Shown here: positions 28,129-37,184 of the stretch, in pieces
Position numbering within the stretch: position 1 is the first letter of the stretch
Layout of the letters: each line of letters starts with the position of its first letter
Origin: Hyphomicrobiales bacterium
GTDB lineage: Bacteria; Pseudomonadota; Alphaproteobacteria; Rhizobiales; Rhizobiaceae
NCBI GenBank assembly: GCA_900473175.1
Contig: UCKM01000013.1
Location: 337,799-401,798, forward strand
Length of the DNA: 64,000 nt
Reading direction: 5' to 3'
Position numbers and translations under genes: made by a program
Notes under the pieces: generated by a model
The model's input: the letters and a program-made list of their open reading frames with translations, nothing else
Databases searched by the model: none
Told to the model about the DNA's origin: nothing

Positions 28129-29064
28129 ATGCGCGATCCCTATAGCGTGCTGGGCGTCGCCAAGACGGCGAAGCCTGAAGAAATAAAATCGGCGTTCCGC
28201 AAGCTCGCCAAAAAGTACCATCCTGACCAGAATCAGGATGATCCGAAGGCGCAGGCAAAATTTTCTGAAATCAATCAGGCTTATGAAATCGTTGGCGACA
28301 AGGAACGGCGTGGTCAGTTCGACCGCGGCGAAATCGACGCCGAGGGGAAGCAGCGTGTTCCGCACGGCTTCGAGGGTTTCTCGGGTGGTGGAGGCGGCGA
28401 TCCTTTCGCCGGATTTGGCGGGGCACGTCATCGTCCGGGCGGTTTCGAATTTCGCAGCAGCACCGCTGGTAACACGGGCTTCGGGGCCGAGGACATTTTA
28501 AGCAGCCTGTTCGGCGAGACCGGCGGCATGGGTGGTTTTGGTGGCGGTACGCGCCGCGCTGGACCGCGCAAGGGTACGGATCTGCAAGCGACGATCGACA
28601 TCAGTCTTGAGCAGGCGGCAGGCGCCGAGAAGGTCGAAGCGATATTTCCCAATGGCAAGCGACTGGCGATCAAACTTCCCGTGCACGTCGAAAATGGCCA
28701 AACGATTCGCTTGAAGGGGCAGGGAGAAGAGATCCCCGGTGGTCAGGCGGGTGACGCTTTGGTCACAATCCGGTTCAAACCGCATCCTAAATTCCGCGTC
28801 GAGGGCAGGGATATTCATGTCGAACTCCCGGTTTCGTTGCGGGACGCCGTGCTCGGATCGCGGCAGGAGGTGGACACGCTGAACGGACGGGTTGCCGTGA
28901 AAATACCGCCGTGGACCAGCTCCGACCGTGTTTTGCGGCTGAAGGGCAAGGGTTTGCCCCGAAAGCCGGATGGGCACGGTGATCTCCTTGTACATGTTCG
29001 CATCATGCTGCCGGAAAATGGCGACCCCGCGCTGGAAGCGCTTTTACGGCAATCCGGTCACTGA
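28129..29064 (+). CDS. DnaJ-family co-chaperone (CbpA type)
   Basis: Class B J-protein of 311 residues that should stimulate DnaK. The J domain (residues 1-70) carries the HPD motif at 31-33. A Gly/Phe-rich linker (about 80-150) follows, then the two C-terminal substrate-binding domains. The Cys-rich zinc domain of classical DnaJ is absent, so this is a CbpA-like accessory J-protein. An EcfG-type promoter precedes it, suggesting induction in stationary phase or stress. fabI follows on the same strand after 91 bases. Confidence 0.92.
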   Translation: MRDPYSVLGVAKTAKPEEIKSAFRKLAKKYHPDQNQDDPKAQAKFSEINQAYEIVGDKERRGQFDRGEIDAEGKQRVPHGFEGFSGGGGGDPFAGFGGARHRPGGFEFRSSTAGNTGFGAEDILSSLFGETGGMGGFGGGTRRAGPRKGTDLQATIDISLEQAAGAEKVEAIFPNGKRLAIKLPVHVENGQTIRLKGQGEEIPGGQAGDALVTIRFKPHPKFRVEGRDIHVELPVSLRDAVLGSRQEVDTLNGRVAVKIPPWTSSDRVLRLKGKGLPRKPDGHGDLLVHVRIMLPENGDPALEALLRQSGH

Positions 29065-29155
29065 AAATCCAAAACGACGCTGACAGTGTGCTTGAAGCCC
29101 GGCGCGGGCTGTGCGATACCGCACATCAATCATAAGTCTCATGAAGGGTTGGTAT

Positions 29156-29974
29156 ATGACCGCCAAAACTGGTTTGATGCAGGGTAAACGGGGCCTCATT
29201 ATGGGTGTCGCCAACAATCGGTCGATTGCCTGGGGCATTGCCAAGGCAGCTCATGAAGCCGGTGCCGAACTTGCATTCACCTATCAGGGCGATGCGCTGA
29301 AGAAGCGCGTCGAGCCGCTGGCACAGGAACTTGGCGCTTTCCTGTGCGGTCATTGCGATGTTTCTGATGCATCGACCATCGATGCCTGCTTCGCGGCGCT
29401 GGAGAAGGAGTGGGGCAAGCTCGATTTCGTCGTCCACGCCATCGGCTTTTCCGATAAGGATGAGCTGACCGGTCGCTATGTCGATACGTCCGAAGCCAAT
29501 TTCTCCAAGACGATGCTCATCTCGGTTTACTCGCTCACAGCCGTTGCCAAGCGGGCCGAAAAACTCATGACCGATGGCGGCTCCATCCTCACGCTGACCT
29601 ATTACGGCGCCGAGAAGGTCATGCCGAATTACAACGTCATGGGCGTTGCCAAGGCCGCGCTTGAGGCAAGCGTCAAATACCTCGCCGTCGATCTTGGCCC
29701 GGACAATATCCGCGTCAACGCCATCTCGGCCGGCCCGATCAAGACACTTGCAGCGTCCGGAATCGGCGATTTCCGCTACATTCTCAAGTGGAACGAGTAC
29801 AATGCGCCACTGCGCCGTACCGTGACCATCGAGGAAGTCGGCGACGCCGGCCTTTATTTCCTCTCCGATCTGTCACGCTCTGTCACGGGCGAGATACATC
29901 ACGCTGATAGCGGTTATCATGTTGTTGGCATGAAAGCAGTGGACGCACCGGACATCTCTGTCGTCAAGGATTGA
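29156..29974 (+). CDS. fabI: Enoyl-[acyl-carrier-protein] reductase (NADH)
   Basis: SDR-fold enzyme of the last step of fatty-acid elongation. MGVANNRSIAWGIAKA is the FabI nucleotide-binding motif, LTYYGAEKVMPNYNVMGVAKAALE carries the Tyr-x6-Lys-type catalytic pair, and AISAGPIKTLAASGI the substrate loop. The ATG at 29156 gives 272 residues, the usual length; the longer open frame adds 15 unlikely residues. It is followed closely by a phosphatase gene. Confidence 0.96.
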   Translation: MTAKTGLMQGKRGLIMGVANNRSIAWGIAKAAHEAGAELAFTYQGDALKKRVEPLAQELGAFLCGHCDVSDASTIDACFAALEKEWGKLDFVVHAIGFSDKDELTGRYVDTSEANFSKTMLISVYSLTAVAKRAEKLMTDGGSILTLTYYGAEKVMPNYNVMGVAKAALEASVKYLAVDLGPDNIRVNAISAGPIKTLAASGIGDFRYILKWNEYNAPLRRTVTIEEVGDAGLYFLSDLSRSVTGEIHHADSGYHVVGMKAVDAPDISVVKD

Positions 29975-29976
29975 AA

Positions 29977-30573
29977 TTGATCCCGCCTGACACGTTGATC
30001 TACTTCTCGCGTCACGGCGAGACTGACTGGAATGCGACGGAACGGATTCAAGGCCAGGAAGACATTGATATCAATGCGCGCGGCCGCGCTCAGGCCGACC
30101 GCAACGGCGATTTGATGAAGTCTCTGATCGGCGATGGTGCCGGCTTTGATTTCGTCGCCAGTCCGCTGCGGCGCACCCGCGAAACCATGGAACGCATCCG
30201 CACACGCATGGGGGTTGATCCCAAGGCATACCACACCGATCCTCGACTGATGGAAGTGAACTTCGGCGACTGGCAGGGGCTCATGATCGAGGATATAGCA
30301 GCCAAGACGCCCGAACTGGTTGGCGAGCGCGCAAGGGACAAGTGGAACTTCGTGCCTCCCGGGCAAACGGCCGAGAGCTATGCGACGCTCGGTCTACGTG
30401 TTGCGACCTGGCTGTCAGGGGTAAAGGGTCCCACCGTGTGCGTGACACACGGTGGTTGCCTGCGAACGATTTTTCAGATGATCAATGGGCTGGACGGTCA
30501 TGATGCGGCCAACCTCGCCATTACCCAGGACCACATTCTGCGCCTGGAACACGGCCGTCTTATCTGGTTGTAA
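29977..30573 (+). CDS. Histidine phosphatase (phosphoglycerate mutase-like)
   Basis: Branch-1 histidine phosphatase fold, 198 residues. IYFSRHGETDWNATERIQGQ holds the phospho-accepting histidine (RHG). Further active-site features are SPLRRTRET, MEVNFGDWQG and VCVTHGGCLR, whose second histidine is catalytic. The start is TTG at 29977: AAGGA lies six bases upstream, inside the end of fabI. The substrate is unknown; such proteins are often labelled gpm but need not be mutases. Confidence 0.9.
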   Translation: MIPPDTLIYFSRHGETDWNATERIQGQEDIDINARGRAQADRNGDLMKSLIGDGAGFDFVASPLRRTRETMERIRTRMGVDPKAYHTDPRLMEVNFGDWQGLMIEDIAAKTPELVGERARDKWNFVPPGQTAESYATLGLRVATWLSGVKGPTVCVTHGGCLRTIFQMINGLDGHDAANLAITQDHILRLEHGRLIWL

Positions 30574-30591
30574 GAATCGGATCGTCCAAGC

Positions 30592-30846
30592 CTATTCGGA
30601 CTGCTCTTCGATGTCGGTAATGAAACGTTCCTTGTTGACGACGTCGAACATCAGCGTGACCTTCATGCCCTTCTCGATCACGCTCAAGTCGAACTCACCT
30701 GGCAATTTGTAGACCTTGCCGTCGTCGAGTGTGATCGTCGAATTGTCCTCATCGATCTTGGTGATCGTACCTTGCGCATCGTCCGCGAGTGCACCGACCG
30801 GGAACAGGGACGCGACAAACATGAATGTTGCTACAAAGAAGCGCAT
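30592..30846 (-). CDS. DUF1344 small secreted protein
   Basis: 84 residues: a signal peptide (MRFFVATFMFVASLFPVGALA), then a small acidic domain with the DUF1344 pattern GTITKIDEDNSTITLDDGKVYKLP. GAGGA lies eight bases before the ATG at 30846. Function unknown; the small beta-rich domain is exported. It is convergent with the phosphatase gene. Confidence 0.85.
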   Translation of the reverse strand: MRFFVATFMFVASLFPVGALADDAQGTITKIDEDNSTITLDDGKVYKLPGEFDLSVIEKGMKVTLMFDVVNKERFITDIEEQSE

Positions 30847-31308
30847 TTTCGAATTCCTCTTTATCATATCGTGGTCGGTCAACGCGCACACTTAGAGCGA
30901 TCATTTGTGGCAAAACAATTACAACATTGCGGTTCATTTAATGAAAGCAAAAGGGTAGGGCGGATCGATGCGCCTCGTTGCAAGAACGCTGCAAGATTTG
31001 CCACGGGCAGGGGCGGCAAACTCCCCACAAATGGGGACTTTACGGAGCGCCATCTTGCCGCTCATGGCCGCTCTCGAAGCGCATTCCCGGTAACGGCTAT
31101 CGTGTTGCGGAATTCCGCAACAGGAGCCGCCGTGGAACGCAAACCCGAACACAAACTGACCGCCGTGCAGGCGGCATTGCCCGTATTGGACTTCATCGAG
31201 CGGCTGATGCTGGCCGAGCAAGGCGGCGCGCGGATTGCCCGATGCGATGTTTCCGCATCTGGTGGAGGAGGGGCCACTGCCAGGTGGCCCCATCACAGGG
31301 AACTTTGA
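30847..31308. other. Non-coding stretch between the DUF1344 gene and the sulfatase
   Basis: 462 bases without a convincing intact gene. All open frames here overlap and lack family features, except a short segment at 30945-31121 with a heme-binding-like motif, listed separately. The DUF1344 promoter is presumably at the left edge. No EcfG-type site was found. Confidence 0.6.
30945..31121 (+). pseudogene. Possible relic of a cytochrome c gene
   Basis: In one frame the sequence reads ...LQERCKICHGQGRQTP, giving a CxxCH heme-attachment motif at 30990-31004. It is followed after about 30 residues by GNGYRVAEFRN, which resembles the GYxYSxAxRN block of small class I cytochromes c. Before and after this the frame has no family features: no signal peptide and no Met axial-ligand segment. 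It is either a decayed gene or coincidence. Confidence 0.3.
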
Positions 31309-32967
31309 TTATTGGGGCGTCAGATTTTCCAATTCTTTCAGTCGCTGCATCGCCGCCTGCTGCCTTAACATTCCGTAATTTATCCCTCCCGCGTTCAGCG
31401 AGCTACCTTCTTGGAATGGGAATTGATCAAAGTCCGCGAAAAACTCCTTGATTTTGCCTTGGATCGGGACGAGCAGCCAAATGTTCCGAGCAAGGAAGTC
31501 TATAGCGCCTCCTCCCTCTTCCATGCCGCGTTCATATGGGTCCATTCGCAGATTAGCTATGAGCGCCCAGCTTGGGACTTCGCGGGTCGCCGTCGCAATG
31601 TTGCCGTGGCTGGCGGTGGCAAAACTCAGCTTCCAATCGTTCCATCGTATGGCGTTCAAATTTCCGCCTTGGTCGAAGTAATAAACCGTATCCCTTGGCG
31701 GCTGCTTGGCTTCGCCTTTCAATAAAGTTGTAAGGTCATAGCCATCGAGGTGGACCTTGAACGTTTTTGATCCCGCCTGAAATCCCGTCTTCATATTCTC
31801 CTTGACGTCGGGAATGCCGGCCGCTGCCGCAAAAGTGGGAAGCCAATCCATCAGCGTAACAATTTCGTTGACCTGCGTGCCGGGCTTAACAACGCCGGGC
31901 CAGCGCACCATCATCGGGATGCGAAAGCCGCCTTCCCACGTCGTGCCCTTTTCGCCATGGAATGGTGTCATCGCTCCGTCGGGCCACAAAGCAATCTCTG
32001 CGCCGTTGTCGGTGGTGTAAAGAACGATGGTGTCTTCCGTGATGCCGAGATCATCGAGTTGCTGCAGCAACTCTCCCACCATGCCATCGTGCTCGACCAT
32101 GCCATCGGCATGAATCCCTTTGCCGGTCTTTCCGAGTGATGCTGGCTTCAGGTGAGTAAAAATATGCATCCTGGTGGCGTTGAACCAGACAAAGAATGGC
32201 TTATCGGCCTTATGTTGACGATCGATGAAGTCCTTTGCCGCGGACAAAAACTCTTCGTCAATTGTTTCCATATGCTTGGTGTTAAGAGCACCGGTGTCTT
32301 CGATCTTGCCATCCGCAAAAGAGTGGATGACGCCGCGCGGACCAAATTTCTTGCGAAATTCCGGATCTTTTGGATAGAAATATCCCTCGGGTTCTTCCTC
32401 TGCGTTGAGATGGTAGAGATTTCCGAAGAACTCATCGAAACCGTGATTGGTCGGCAGATGCTCGTCATGATCGCCAAGATGGTTCTTGCCGAACTGACCT
32501 GTGGCATACCCTTTCGTCTTCAGCACGTCGGCAATGGTAGGCATCCACTCCTGAATGCCGTGCGGATCGCCCGGCATGCCAATCGTCAGAAGTCCAGTGC
32601 GGAAAGGTTCTTGACCTAAAATGAAGGACGCCCGCCCGGCTGTGCAGCTTTGCTGCCCATAGGAATCCGTGAAGATGGCACCTTCGTTGGCAATGCGGTC
32701 AATATTGGGAGTGCGATACCCCATAAGACCCATCGTGTAGGCGCTGATCTGGGGAATGCCGATATCGTCGCCAAATATGACGAGGATGTTCGGCTGCTTT
32801 CCACTTGGGGAGGCAGATTGCTGTTGTGCTTTGGCTTTGGTCACTGGAGTGCTCGTGGCTATCACCGCGGCGGATGCGAACACTGTGCCCGCAAGCAGAA
32901 GGCTTCGGCGACTTATGTCGGTCGTGGTCGCCAGCGGCGTGACGTTTTCGTCCTCATCCATGCTCAT
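31309..32967 (-). CDS. Tat-exported arylsulfatase (Cys-type, CTAGR)
   Basis: Sulfatase-fold hydrolase of 552 residues. The N-terminus has a twin-arginine signal (SRRSLLLAG, Arg20-Arg21), pointing to folded export. Metal-site residues appear as ILVIFGDD (Asp67, Asp68) and TTDNGAE. The nucleophile motif is SCTAGRASFILG: Cys108 would be oxidised to formylglycine, but the motif is CxAxR rather than CxPxR. GQFGKNHLGD supplies a conserved Lys/His. The substrate is unknown. No formylglycine-generating enzyme gene is in the window. It sits in a region that looks accessory. Confidence 0.9.
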   Translation of the reverse strand: MSMDEDENVTPLATTTDISRRSLLLAGTVFASAAVIATSTPVTKAKAQQQSASPSGKQPNILVIFGDDIGIPQISAYTMGLMGYRTPNIDRIANEGAIFTDSYGQQSCTAGRASFILGQEPFRTGLLTIGMPGDPHGIQEWMPTIADVLKTKGYATGQFGKNHLGDHDEHLPTNHGFDEFFGNLYHLNAEEEPEGYFYPKDPEFRKKFGPRGVIHSFADGKIEDTGALNTKHMETIDEEFLSAAKDFIDRQHKADKPFFVWFNATRMHIFTHLKPASLGKTGKGIHADGMVEHDGMVGELLQQLDDLGITEDTIVLYTTDNGAEIALWPDGAMTPFHGEKGTTWEGGFRIPMMVRWPGVVKPGTQVNEIVTLMDWLPTFAAAAGIPDVKENMKTGFQAGSKTFKVHLDGYDLTTLLKGEAKQPPRDTVYYFDQGGNLNAIRWNDWKLSFATASHGNIATATREVPSWALIANLRMDPYERGMEEGGGAIDFLARNIWLLVPIQGKIKEFFADFDQFPFQEGSSLNAGGINYGMLRQQAAMQRLKELENLTPQ

Positions 32968-33738
32968 CGTCTTCTCCTCTATTGGCTGACTTTTGTGTAT
33001 TCAAAGAGATTGGCCGATAGTGTTGAGGGAAACGAATGGGGAGAAGTACGTTACGGTTACATATGGAAGATTGTAGGAGCATTTTCCTTAGCAAGGAAAA
33101 TATGCCGCATTGAAGGCCGGTGCCTACGCGGATGCCGCCAACGTCTGCTGCTTGCCTGACAAGCGCATTGGCTCATTCGAACTTCGCACGGCGGCGGAAA
33201 TCAATGCTTACCTGCTTGGCAACTTTCCGGCCAATTAACGCGAAGCCCTCGCCAGCGCTAGGGCACATCTTGCCGGTGATCAGGGTGCTTGCGCACCAGC
33301 AATCGCTTTCGCCAAGGCGACAGCCATGGTCAGCGCGCATCTTGCCGCGCTGGAATAGCGGTACAAACCCGGACCCATGGCAAGATTTACTTGCGTTTGG
33401 CTTGCCACGGCAAATATGCCCATCTCACCGGATCGCAAAGTTTGCTTGTTTTTATTTCCTTTTTGCGTTTGTAAGCGCTCCCATGCGCACGCTATCAAGC
33501 GCGTGGCAAAACTATTTCGGTTTGGCAGGGTTTCACAACGAAATCAAAAGCGCTTGAAAACGCGCCCGCCTTGGCCCAATCGGTTCTTGAGGAACCGCAC
33601 CAGGCCTGCAGTGCTCTCGGAGATTGCGTCGAAACCTTCAATACCTTCACATGTCTCATTGCGTTATCGGTGCGCCCGATTATGTTTTGATGATTACGCA
33701 ATCCATATGGTCAACCAAATTTCTGGGAGGAGATATTC
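32968..33738. other. Long spacer between the sulfatase and the TTT receptor gene
   Basis: 771 bases between divergent genes, more AT-rich than the flanks by eye. It holds one degraded coding-like stretch (33092-33358, listed separately), a small hairpin CGGTTC-TTGAG-GAACCG (33581-33597) and the promoters of both neighbours. GGGAGGAG lies just upstream of the receptor ATG. No RNA gene or insertion-sequence end was recognised. Confidence 0.6.
33092..33358 (+). pseudogene. Degraded open reading frame with an internal stop
   Basis: In one frame from 33092 the reading is coding-like, with GC-rich third positions: ...KAGAYADAANVCCLPDKR...AYLLGNFPAN, then TAA at 33236-33238. The same frame continues as REALASARAHLAGDQG...VSAHLAALE to TAG at 33356-33358. 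A single stop between two plausible halves, and no start codon or SD at the left end, suggest a decayed gene. The family is not recognised. Confidence 0.35.
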
Positions 33739-34713
33739 ATGGGATTTAATAGACGCGCTGTCCTCGGACTGACCGTCGGTTCGGTAGTCGCATCAGTATT
33801 GCCCGCCGCCGCAGAAGCATTTCCGGATCGTACGATCACACTTGTGGTCCCCTTTGCGGCCGGTGGATCCACCGATCTGGTTGCCCGTCTGGTGGCAGCA
33901 AATATGTCGAAAACGCTCGGGCAGCAGGTGATCGTGGAAAACGTTGGGGGTGCCGGCGGCAATCTTGGAGCCAGTCAGGTCGCCAAGGCAGATCCCGATG
34001 GCTACACGATTCTCATGGGAACGGTTGCAACCCACGCACTGAATCCACTTATGCTGAAAGCCAAACCCTATGATCCCGTGGCCGATTTTGCGCCGATTTC
34101 TCTCTTGGTCCTTGTTCCCAACGTCTTGGTGGTGAACCCGCAACTGCCGGTCAACAATGTGAAGGAACTCATTGAGTTGCTGAAAGCCAATCCGGACAAA
34201 TATTCTTATGCATCATCGGGCAACGGCACGCCGCTTCATCTGTCTGGAGAACTTTTCAAGAGCATGGCCGGGGTCTCGATGGAACACATTCCATATAAGG
34301 GTGCAGGCCCGGCTTTGAATGATTTGCTCGGGAATCAGGTCTCGATCATGTTCGACAACCTGCCGTCCTCCTCGGCGCATTTAAAGGCAAAGTCCCTGAG
34401 GGGCCTTGGCGTTACGACGAAGGAGCGGGCTCCTTCATTTCCCGATATGCCTACCATTGCCGAAACCGTGCCAGGTTATGAGACCTATACCTGGAACGCG
34501 CTGTTTGCGCCTACCGGAACCCCGCCCGAGGTTGTGGCCCGCCTCAATGAGGCTGCCACTGCTGCGCTGGCCAATCCCGAACTTATTTCGCGTATGAACG
34601 ACTTCAGTGCCCAAATCGTGGGATCGACACCAGACGCGCTCGCGGCACATGTGAAGGCGGAAATCCAGAAATGGGAGCCTGTCGTCAAAAGCACAGGCGT
34701 GACTTTGGATTAG
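33739..34713 (+). CDS. Tripartite tricarboxylate transporter (Bug/TctC) binding protein
   Basis: Periplasmic solute receptor of 324 residues. The signal peptide contains NRRAVLGL, a possible twin-arginine signal, and ends near AAAEA. The mature Bug fold shows FPDRTITLVVPFAAGGSTDLVAR and ENVGGAGGNLGASQVAKADPDGYT, which form the ligand pocket of TctC-like proteins. Typical ligands are carboxylates. No tctA/tctB membrane genes are near, so it must use distant partners, act in sensing, or be an orphan. Confidence 0.93.
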   Translation: MGFNRRAVLGLTVGSVVASVLPAAAEAFPDRTITLVVPFAAGGSTDLVARLVAANMSKTLGQQVIVENVGGAGGNLGASQVAKADPDGYTILMGTVATHALNPLMLKAKPYDPVADFAPISLLVLVPNVLVVNPQLPVNNVKELIELLKANPDKYSYASSGNGTPLHLSGELFKSMAGVSMEHIPYKGAGPALNDLLGNQVSIMFDNLPSSSAHLKAKSLRGLGVTTKERAPSFPDMPTIAETVPGYETYTWNALFAPTGTPPEVVARLNEAATAALANPELISRMNDFSAQIVGSTPDALAAHVKAEIQKWEPVVKSTGVTLD

Positions 34714-34740
34714 GACAATAACCGCTGCTCCAGGAGCTCA

Positions 34741-34767
34741 TTCGTCGGCGTGGTGATCGCCGACGAA
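34741..34767. other. Strong hairpin between the TTT receptor gene and aroC
   Basis: TTCGTCGGCG (34741-34750) pairs perfectly with CGCCGACGAA (34758-34767) around a 7-base loop, 28 bases after the receptor stop. A smaller palindrome GCTCC-A-GGAGC precedes it. No U tract follows on the plus strand, so it may be a factor-dependent terminator or an RNA-end stabiliser at the right edge of the accessory region. Confidence 0.55.
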
Positions 34768-34875
34768 ACGGACGGTTTGGCTCGCCGGATCGGCGGCGAT
34801 AAAGGATTTTCAGCGGCGGGTTTGACCACGGGCGTAAACACTCATAAAACGCCTTCACAAAAGCAGGTACCCCTC

Positions 34876-35970
34876 ATGTCGCACAATACGTTCGGTCATC
34901 TTTTCCGTGTCACCACCTGGGGTGAAAGCCATGGCATTGCCCTCGGATGCGTGGTGGATGGCTGTCCCCCGGGCATTGCATTTACCGAAGCCGAAATTCA
35001 GACCTATCTCGACAAGCGCAAGCCGGGTCAGTCGAAATACACGACACAGCGGCGCGAGCCGGATCAGGTGCGCGTACTTTCCGGTGTGATGCTGCAGGAT
35101 GACGGCGTTACCATGATTTCCACCGGCACGCCGATCTCCATGATGATCGAGAATACGGATCAGCGTTCGAAGGATTATGGCGATATTGCCCGCCAATATC
35201 GTCCGGGCCATGCCGACTACACCTATGACGTCAAATATGGCATCCGCGACTATCGCGGTGGCGGCCGCTCGTCGGCCCGCGAGACGGCAGCCCGTGTTGC
35301 TGCCGGTGCCATCGCGCGCAAGGTCGTGCCGGGCATGATCGTGCGCGGCGCGCTCGTCGGCATGGGCGTGCATTCGATCGATCGCAGCCGCTGGGATTGG
35401 GCCGAAGTGGACAACAACCCGTTCTTCACGCCAGACGCGGGTTCCGTCGATATATTCGCTTCCTATCTCGATGGCATCCGCAAGTCGGGTTCGTCCATCG
35501 GTGCTGTCATTGAGGTCGTCGCGGATAATGTTCCAGCCGGTCTCGGTGCACCGGTCTACGCCAAGCTCGACCAGGATATCGCCAGTTATCTCATGTCGAT
35601 CAATGCGGTAAAGGGCGTTGAAATCGGCGACGGCTTCGATTCAGCCAAACTTACCGGCGAAGAGAATGCCGATGAAATGCGCATGGGCAATGACGGCAAG
35701 CCGATCTTCCTGTCCAACCACGCCGGCGGTATACTGGGTGGAATTTCCAGTGGCGCGCCGGTGGTTGCACGTTTTGCGGTCAAGCCGACATCGTCCATTC
35801 TCACACCGCGCCGCAGCATCGATGCCGATGGCAATCAGGTGGATGTAATGACGAAGGGCAGGCATGACCCCTGCGTCGGCATTCGCGCCGTACCGATCGG
35901 CGAAGCGATGGTTGCGTGCGCCATCGCAGATCATTATCTCAGGCATCGCGGCCAGACCGGCCGTATTTAA
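34876..35970 (+). CDS. aroC: Chorismate synthase
   Basis: FMN-dependent last enzyme of the shikimate pathway (EPSP to chorismate), 364 residues. [43 protein letters not shown] and [22 protein letters not shown] are the three family signatures. The ATG at 34876 begins the conserved N-terminus, with AGG eight bases upstream; the open frame extends 126 bases further but without family similarity. ribB follows 12 bases downstream. Confidence 0.97.
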   Translation: MSHNTFGHLFRVTTWGESHGIALGCVVDGCPPGIAFTEAEIQTYLDKRKPGQSKYTTQRREPDQVRVLSGVMLQDDGVTMISTGTPISMMIENTDQRSKDYGDIARQYRPGHADYTYDVKYGIRDYRGGGRSSARETAARVAAGAIARKVVPGMIVRGALVGMGVHSIDRSRWDWAEVDNNPFFTPDAGSVDIFASYLDGIRKSGSSIGAVIEVVADNVPAGLGAPVYAKLDQDIASYLMSINAVKGVEIGDGFDSAKLTGEENADEMRMGNDGKPIFLSNHAGGILGGISSGAPVVARFAVKPTSSILTPRRSIDADGNQVDVMTKGRHDPCVGIRAVPIGEAMVACAIADHYLRHRGQTGRI

Positions 35971-35982
35971 GGGGACGCTTCC

Positions 35983-37086
35983 ATGGCTTACAATCAAAAA
36001 CGGGTCGTCGATGCGCTGCGTGCCTTCGAGCGGGGTGAAATCGTTGTCGTTATGGATGATGACGGGCGCGAGAACGAGGGCGACCTGATCGTCGCGGCAG
36101 TCCATTGCACGCCGGAAAAGATGGCGTTCATCGTGCGCCACACCTCGGGCATCGTGTGCACGCCAATGCCGCGTGAACACGCGCGCCGACTCAATCTTGC
36201 ACCGATGGTCGCCGACAATGACGCGCCGCACTCGACGGCGTTCACAGTGACGGTGGACTACAAGCACGGCACGACGACGGGCATCTCTGCCGACGACCGC
36301 ACCCTCACGGTGCGCAACCTCGCCAATCCCAATGCCGGCGCATCCGATTTTGTCCGGCCGGGCCATATTTTCCCTCTCGTTGCCCGCGAAGGGGGCGTGC
36401 TCATGCGTTCGGGCCATACGGAGGCGGCGGTCGATCTGTGCAAGCTCGCCGGGCTCCCGCCCGTCGGCGTCATCTGCGAACTGGTCAATGATGATGGTTC
36501 GGTCATGCGCGGGCCCCAAGTGGCAGCCTTTGCCGAAACCAACAATCTGCATCAGGTGACCGTTGCCGATCTCATCGCTTACCGCCAGCGCAAGGAAACC
36601 CTGATCGAGCGCATCGGCGAATACGACATCGAGACGTGCGCCGGCAAGGCGAGGGCCATCACCTATGCCCTGCCATGGGAGCCGATGCACCACGCCGCCA
36701 TCGTCTACGGCGACATTCGCGACGGCGAGGATGTGCCGGTGCGCCTGCAGCGCGAGGACGTGCTCAGCGACGTATTCGGCGCCCGCAACACGCTCGACAG
36801 CATCATGAAGCGCATCGCCGAGGAAAAGCGCGGCGTAATCGTCTATCTGCGTGAAGGCTCGGTCGGTGTCGGCCGGGATGATGACCGCAACCGCAGCAAT
36901 CTCCAGGATCGCGAAGCCCATGCTGAAGCGAAGGTGCGCGAGGAGGAGTGGCGGCAGATCGGGCTTGGCGCGCAAATACTGAAGGATCTGGGAATCACCT
37001 CTATCCGCCTGCTGTCATCGCGTGAACGCCACTATGTCGGCCTGGAAGGCTTCGGCATCCAGATCACCAGGACGGATATTATCTAG
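35983..37086 (+). CDS. ribB: 3,4-dihydroxy-2-butanone-4-phosphate synthase with degenerate GTP cyclohydrolase II domain
   Basis: The N-terminal RibB domain (residues 1-205) is complete: [42 protein letters not shown] and [14 protein letters not shown] hold the active-site residues. The C-terminal half (about 210-367) has the RibA (GTP cyclohydrolase II) fold pattern, but the zinc-binding Cys triad is missing: the expected C-x-C region reads [17 protein letters not shown]. The second domain is therefore probably not a cyclohydrolase. It probably supplies only the butanone phosphate branch of riboflavin synthesis. Confidence 0.95.
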   Translation: MAYNQKRVVDALRAFERGEIVVVMDDDGRENEGDLIVAAVHCTPEKMAFIVRHTSGIVCTPMPREHARRLNLAPMVADNDAPHSTAFTVTVDYKHGTTTGISADDRTLTVRNLANPNAGASDFVRPGHIFPLVAREGGVLMRSGHTEAAVDLCKLAGLPPVGVICELVNDDGSVMRGPQVAAFAETNNLHQVTVADLIAYRQRKETLIERIGEYDIETCAGKARAITYALPWEPMHHAAIVYGDIRDGEDVPVRLQREDVLSDVFGARNTLDSIMKRIAEEKRGVIVYLREGSVGVGRDDDRNRSNLQDREAHAEAKVREEEWRQIGLGAQILKDLGITSIRLLSSRERHYVGLEGFGIQITRTDII

Positions 37087-37133
37087 GTTGTCCGGCAGGT
37101 CCGCAGTGCGTGGCCGATAGCCGATAGCCGCCG

Positions 37134-37184
37134 CACCTCTCCGTCACCCTCGGGTCAAGCCCGAGGATGACGGAGAAGGAGGTG
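37134..37184. repeat. Rhizobial-type intergenic palindrome
   Basis: CTCGGG-TCAAG-CCCGAG (37149-37165), embedded in a longer arm pair CTCCGTCA...TGACGGAG and CACCTC...GAGGTG. The GTCACCCTCGGGTCAAGCCC core matches a palindrome found repeatedly between genes in alphaproteobacterial genomes. Direct copies of CCGATAG stand just upstream. The 250-base gap also holds a TATAAT at 37295-37300, a candidate -10 box for the next gene. Confidence 0.7.

Noticed and set aside
33495-33701. Minus-strand 68-codon frame in the sulfatase-receptor spacer
   Set aside because: No SD or family pattern and atypical composition.
34750-34875. N-terminal extension of aroC
   Set aside because: Open but without family similarity; chorismate synthase starts at the ATG at 34876 with normal length.
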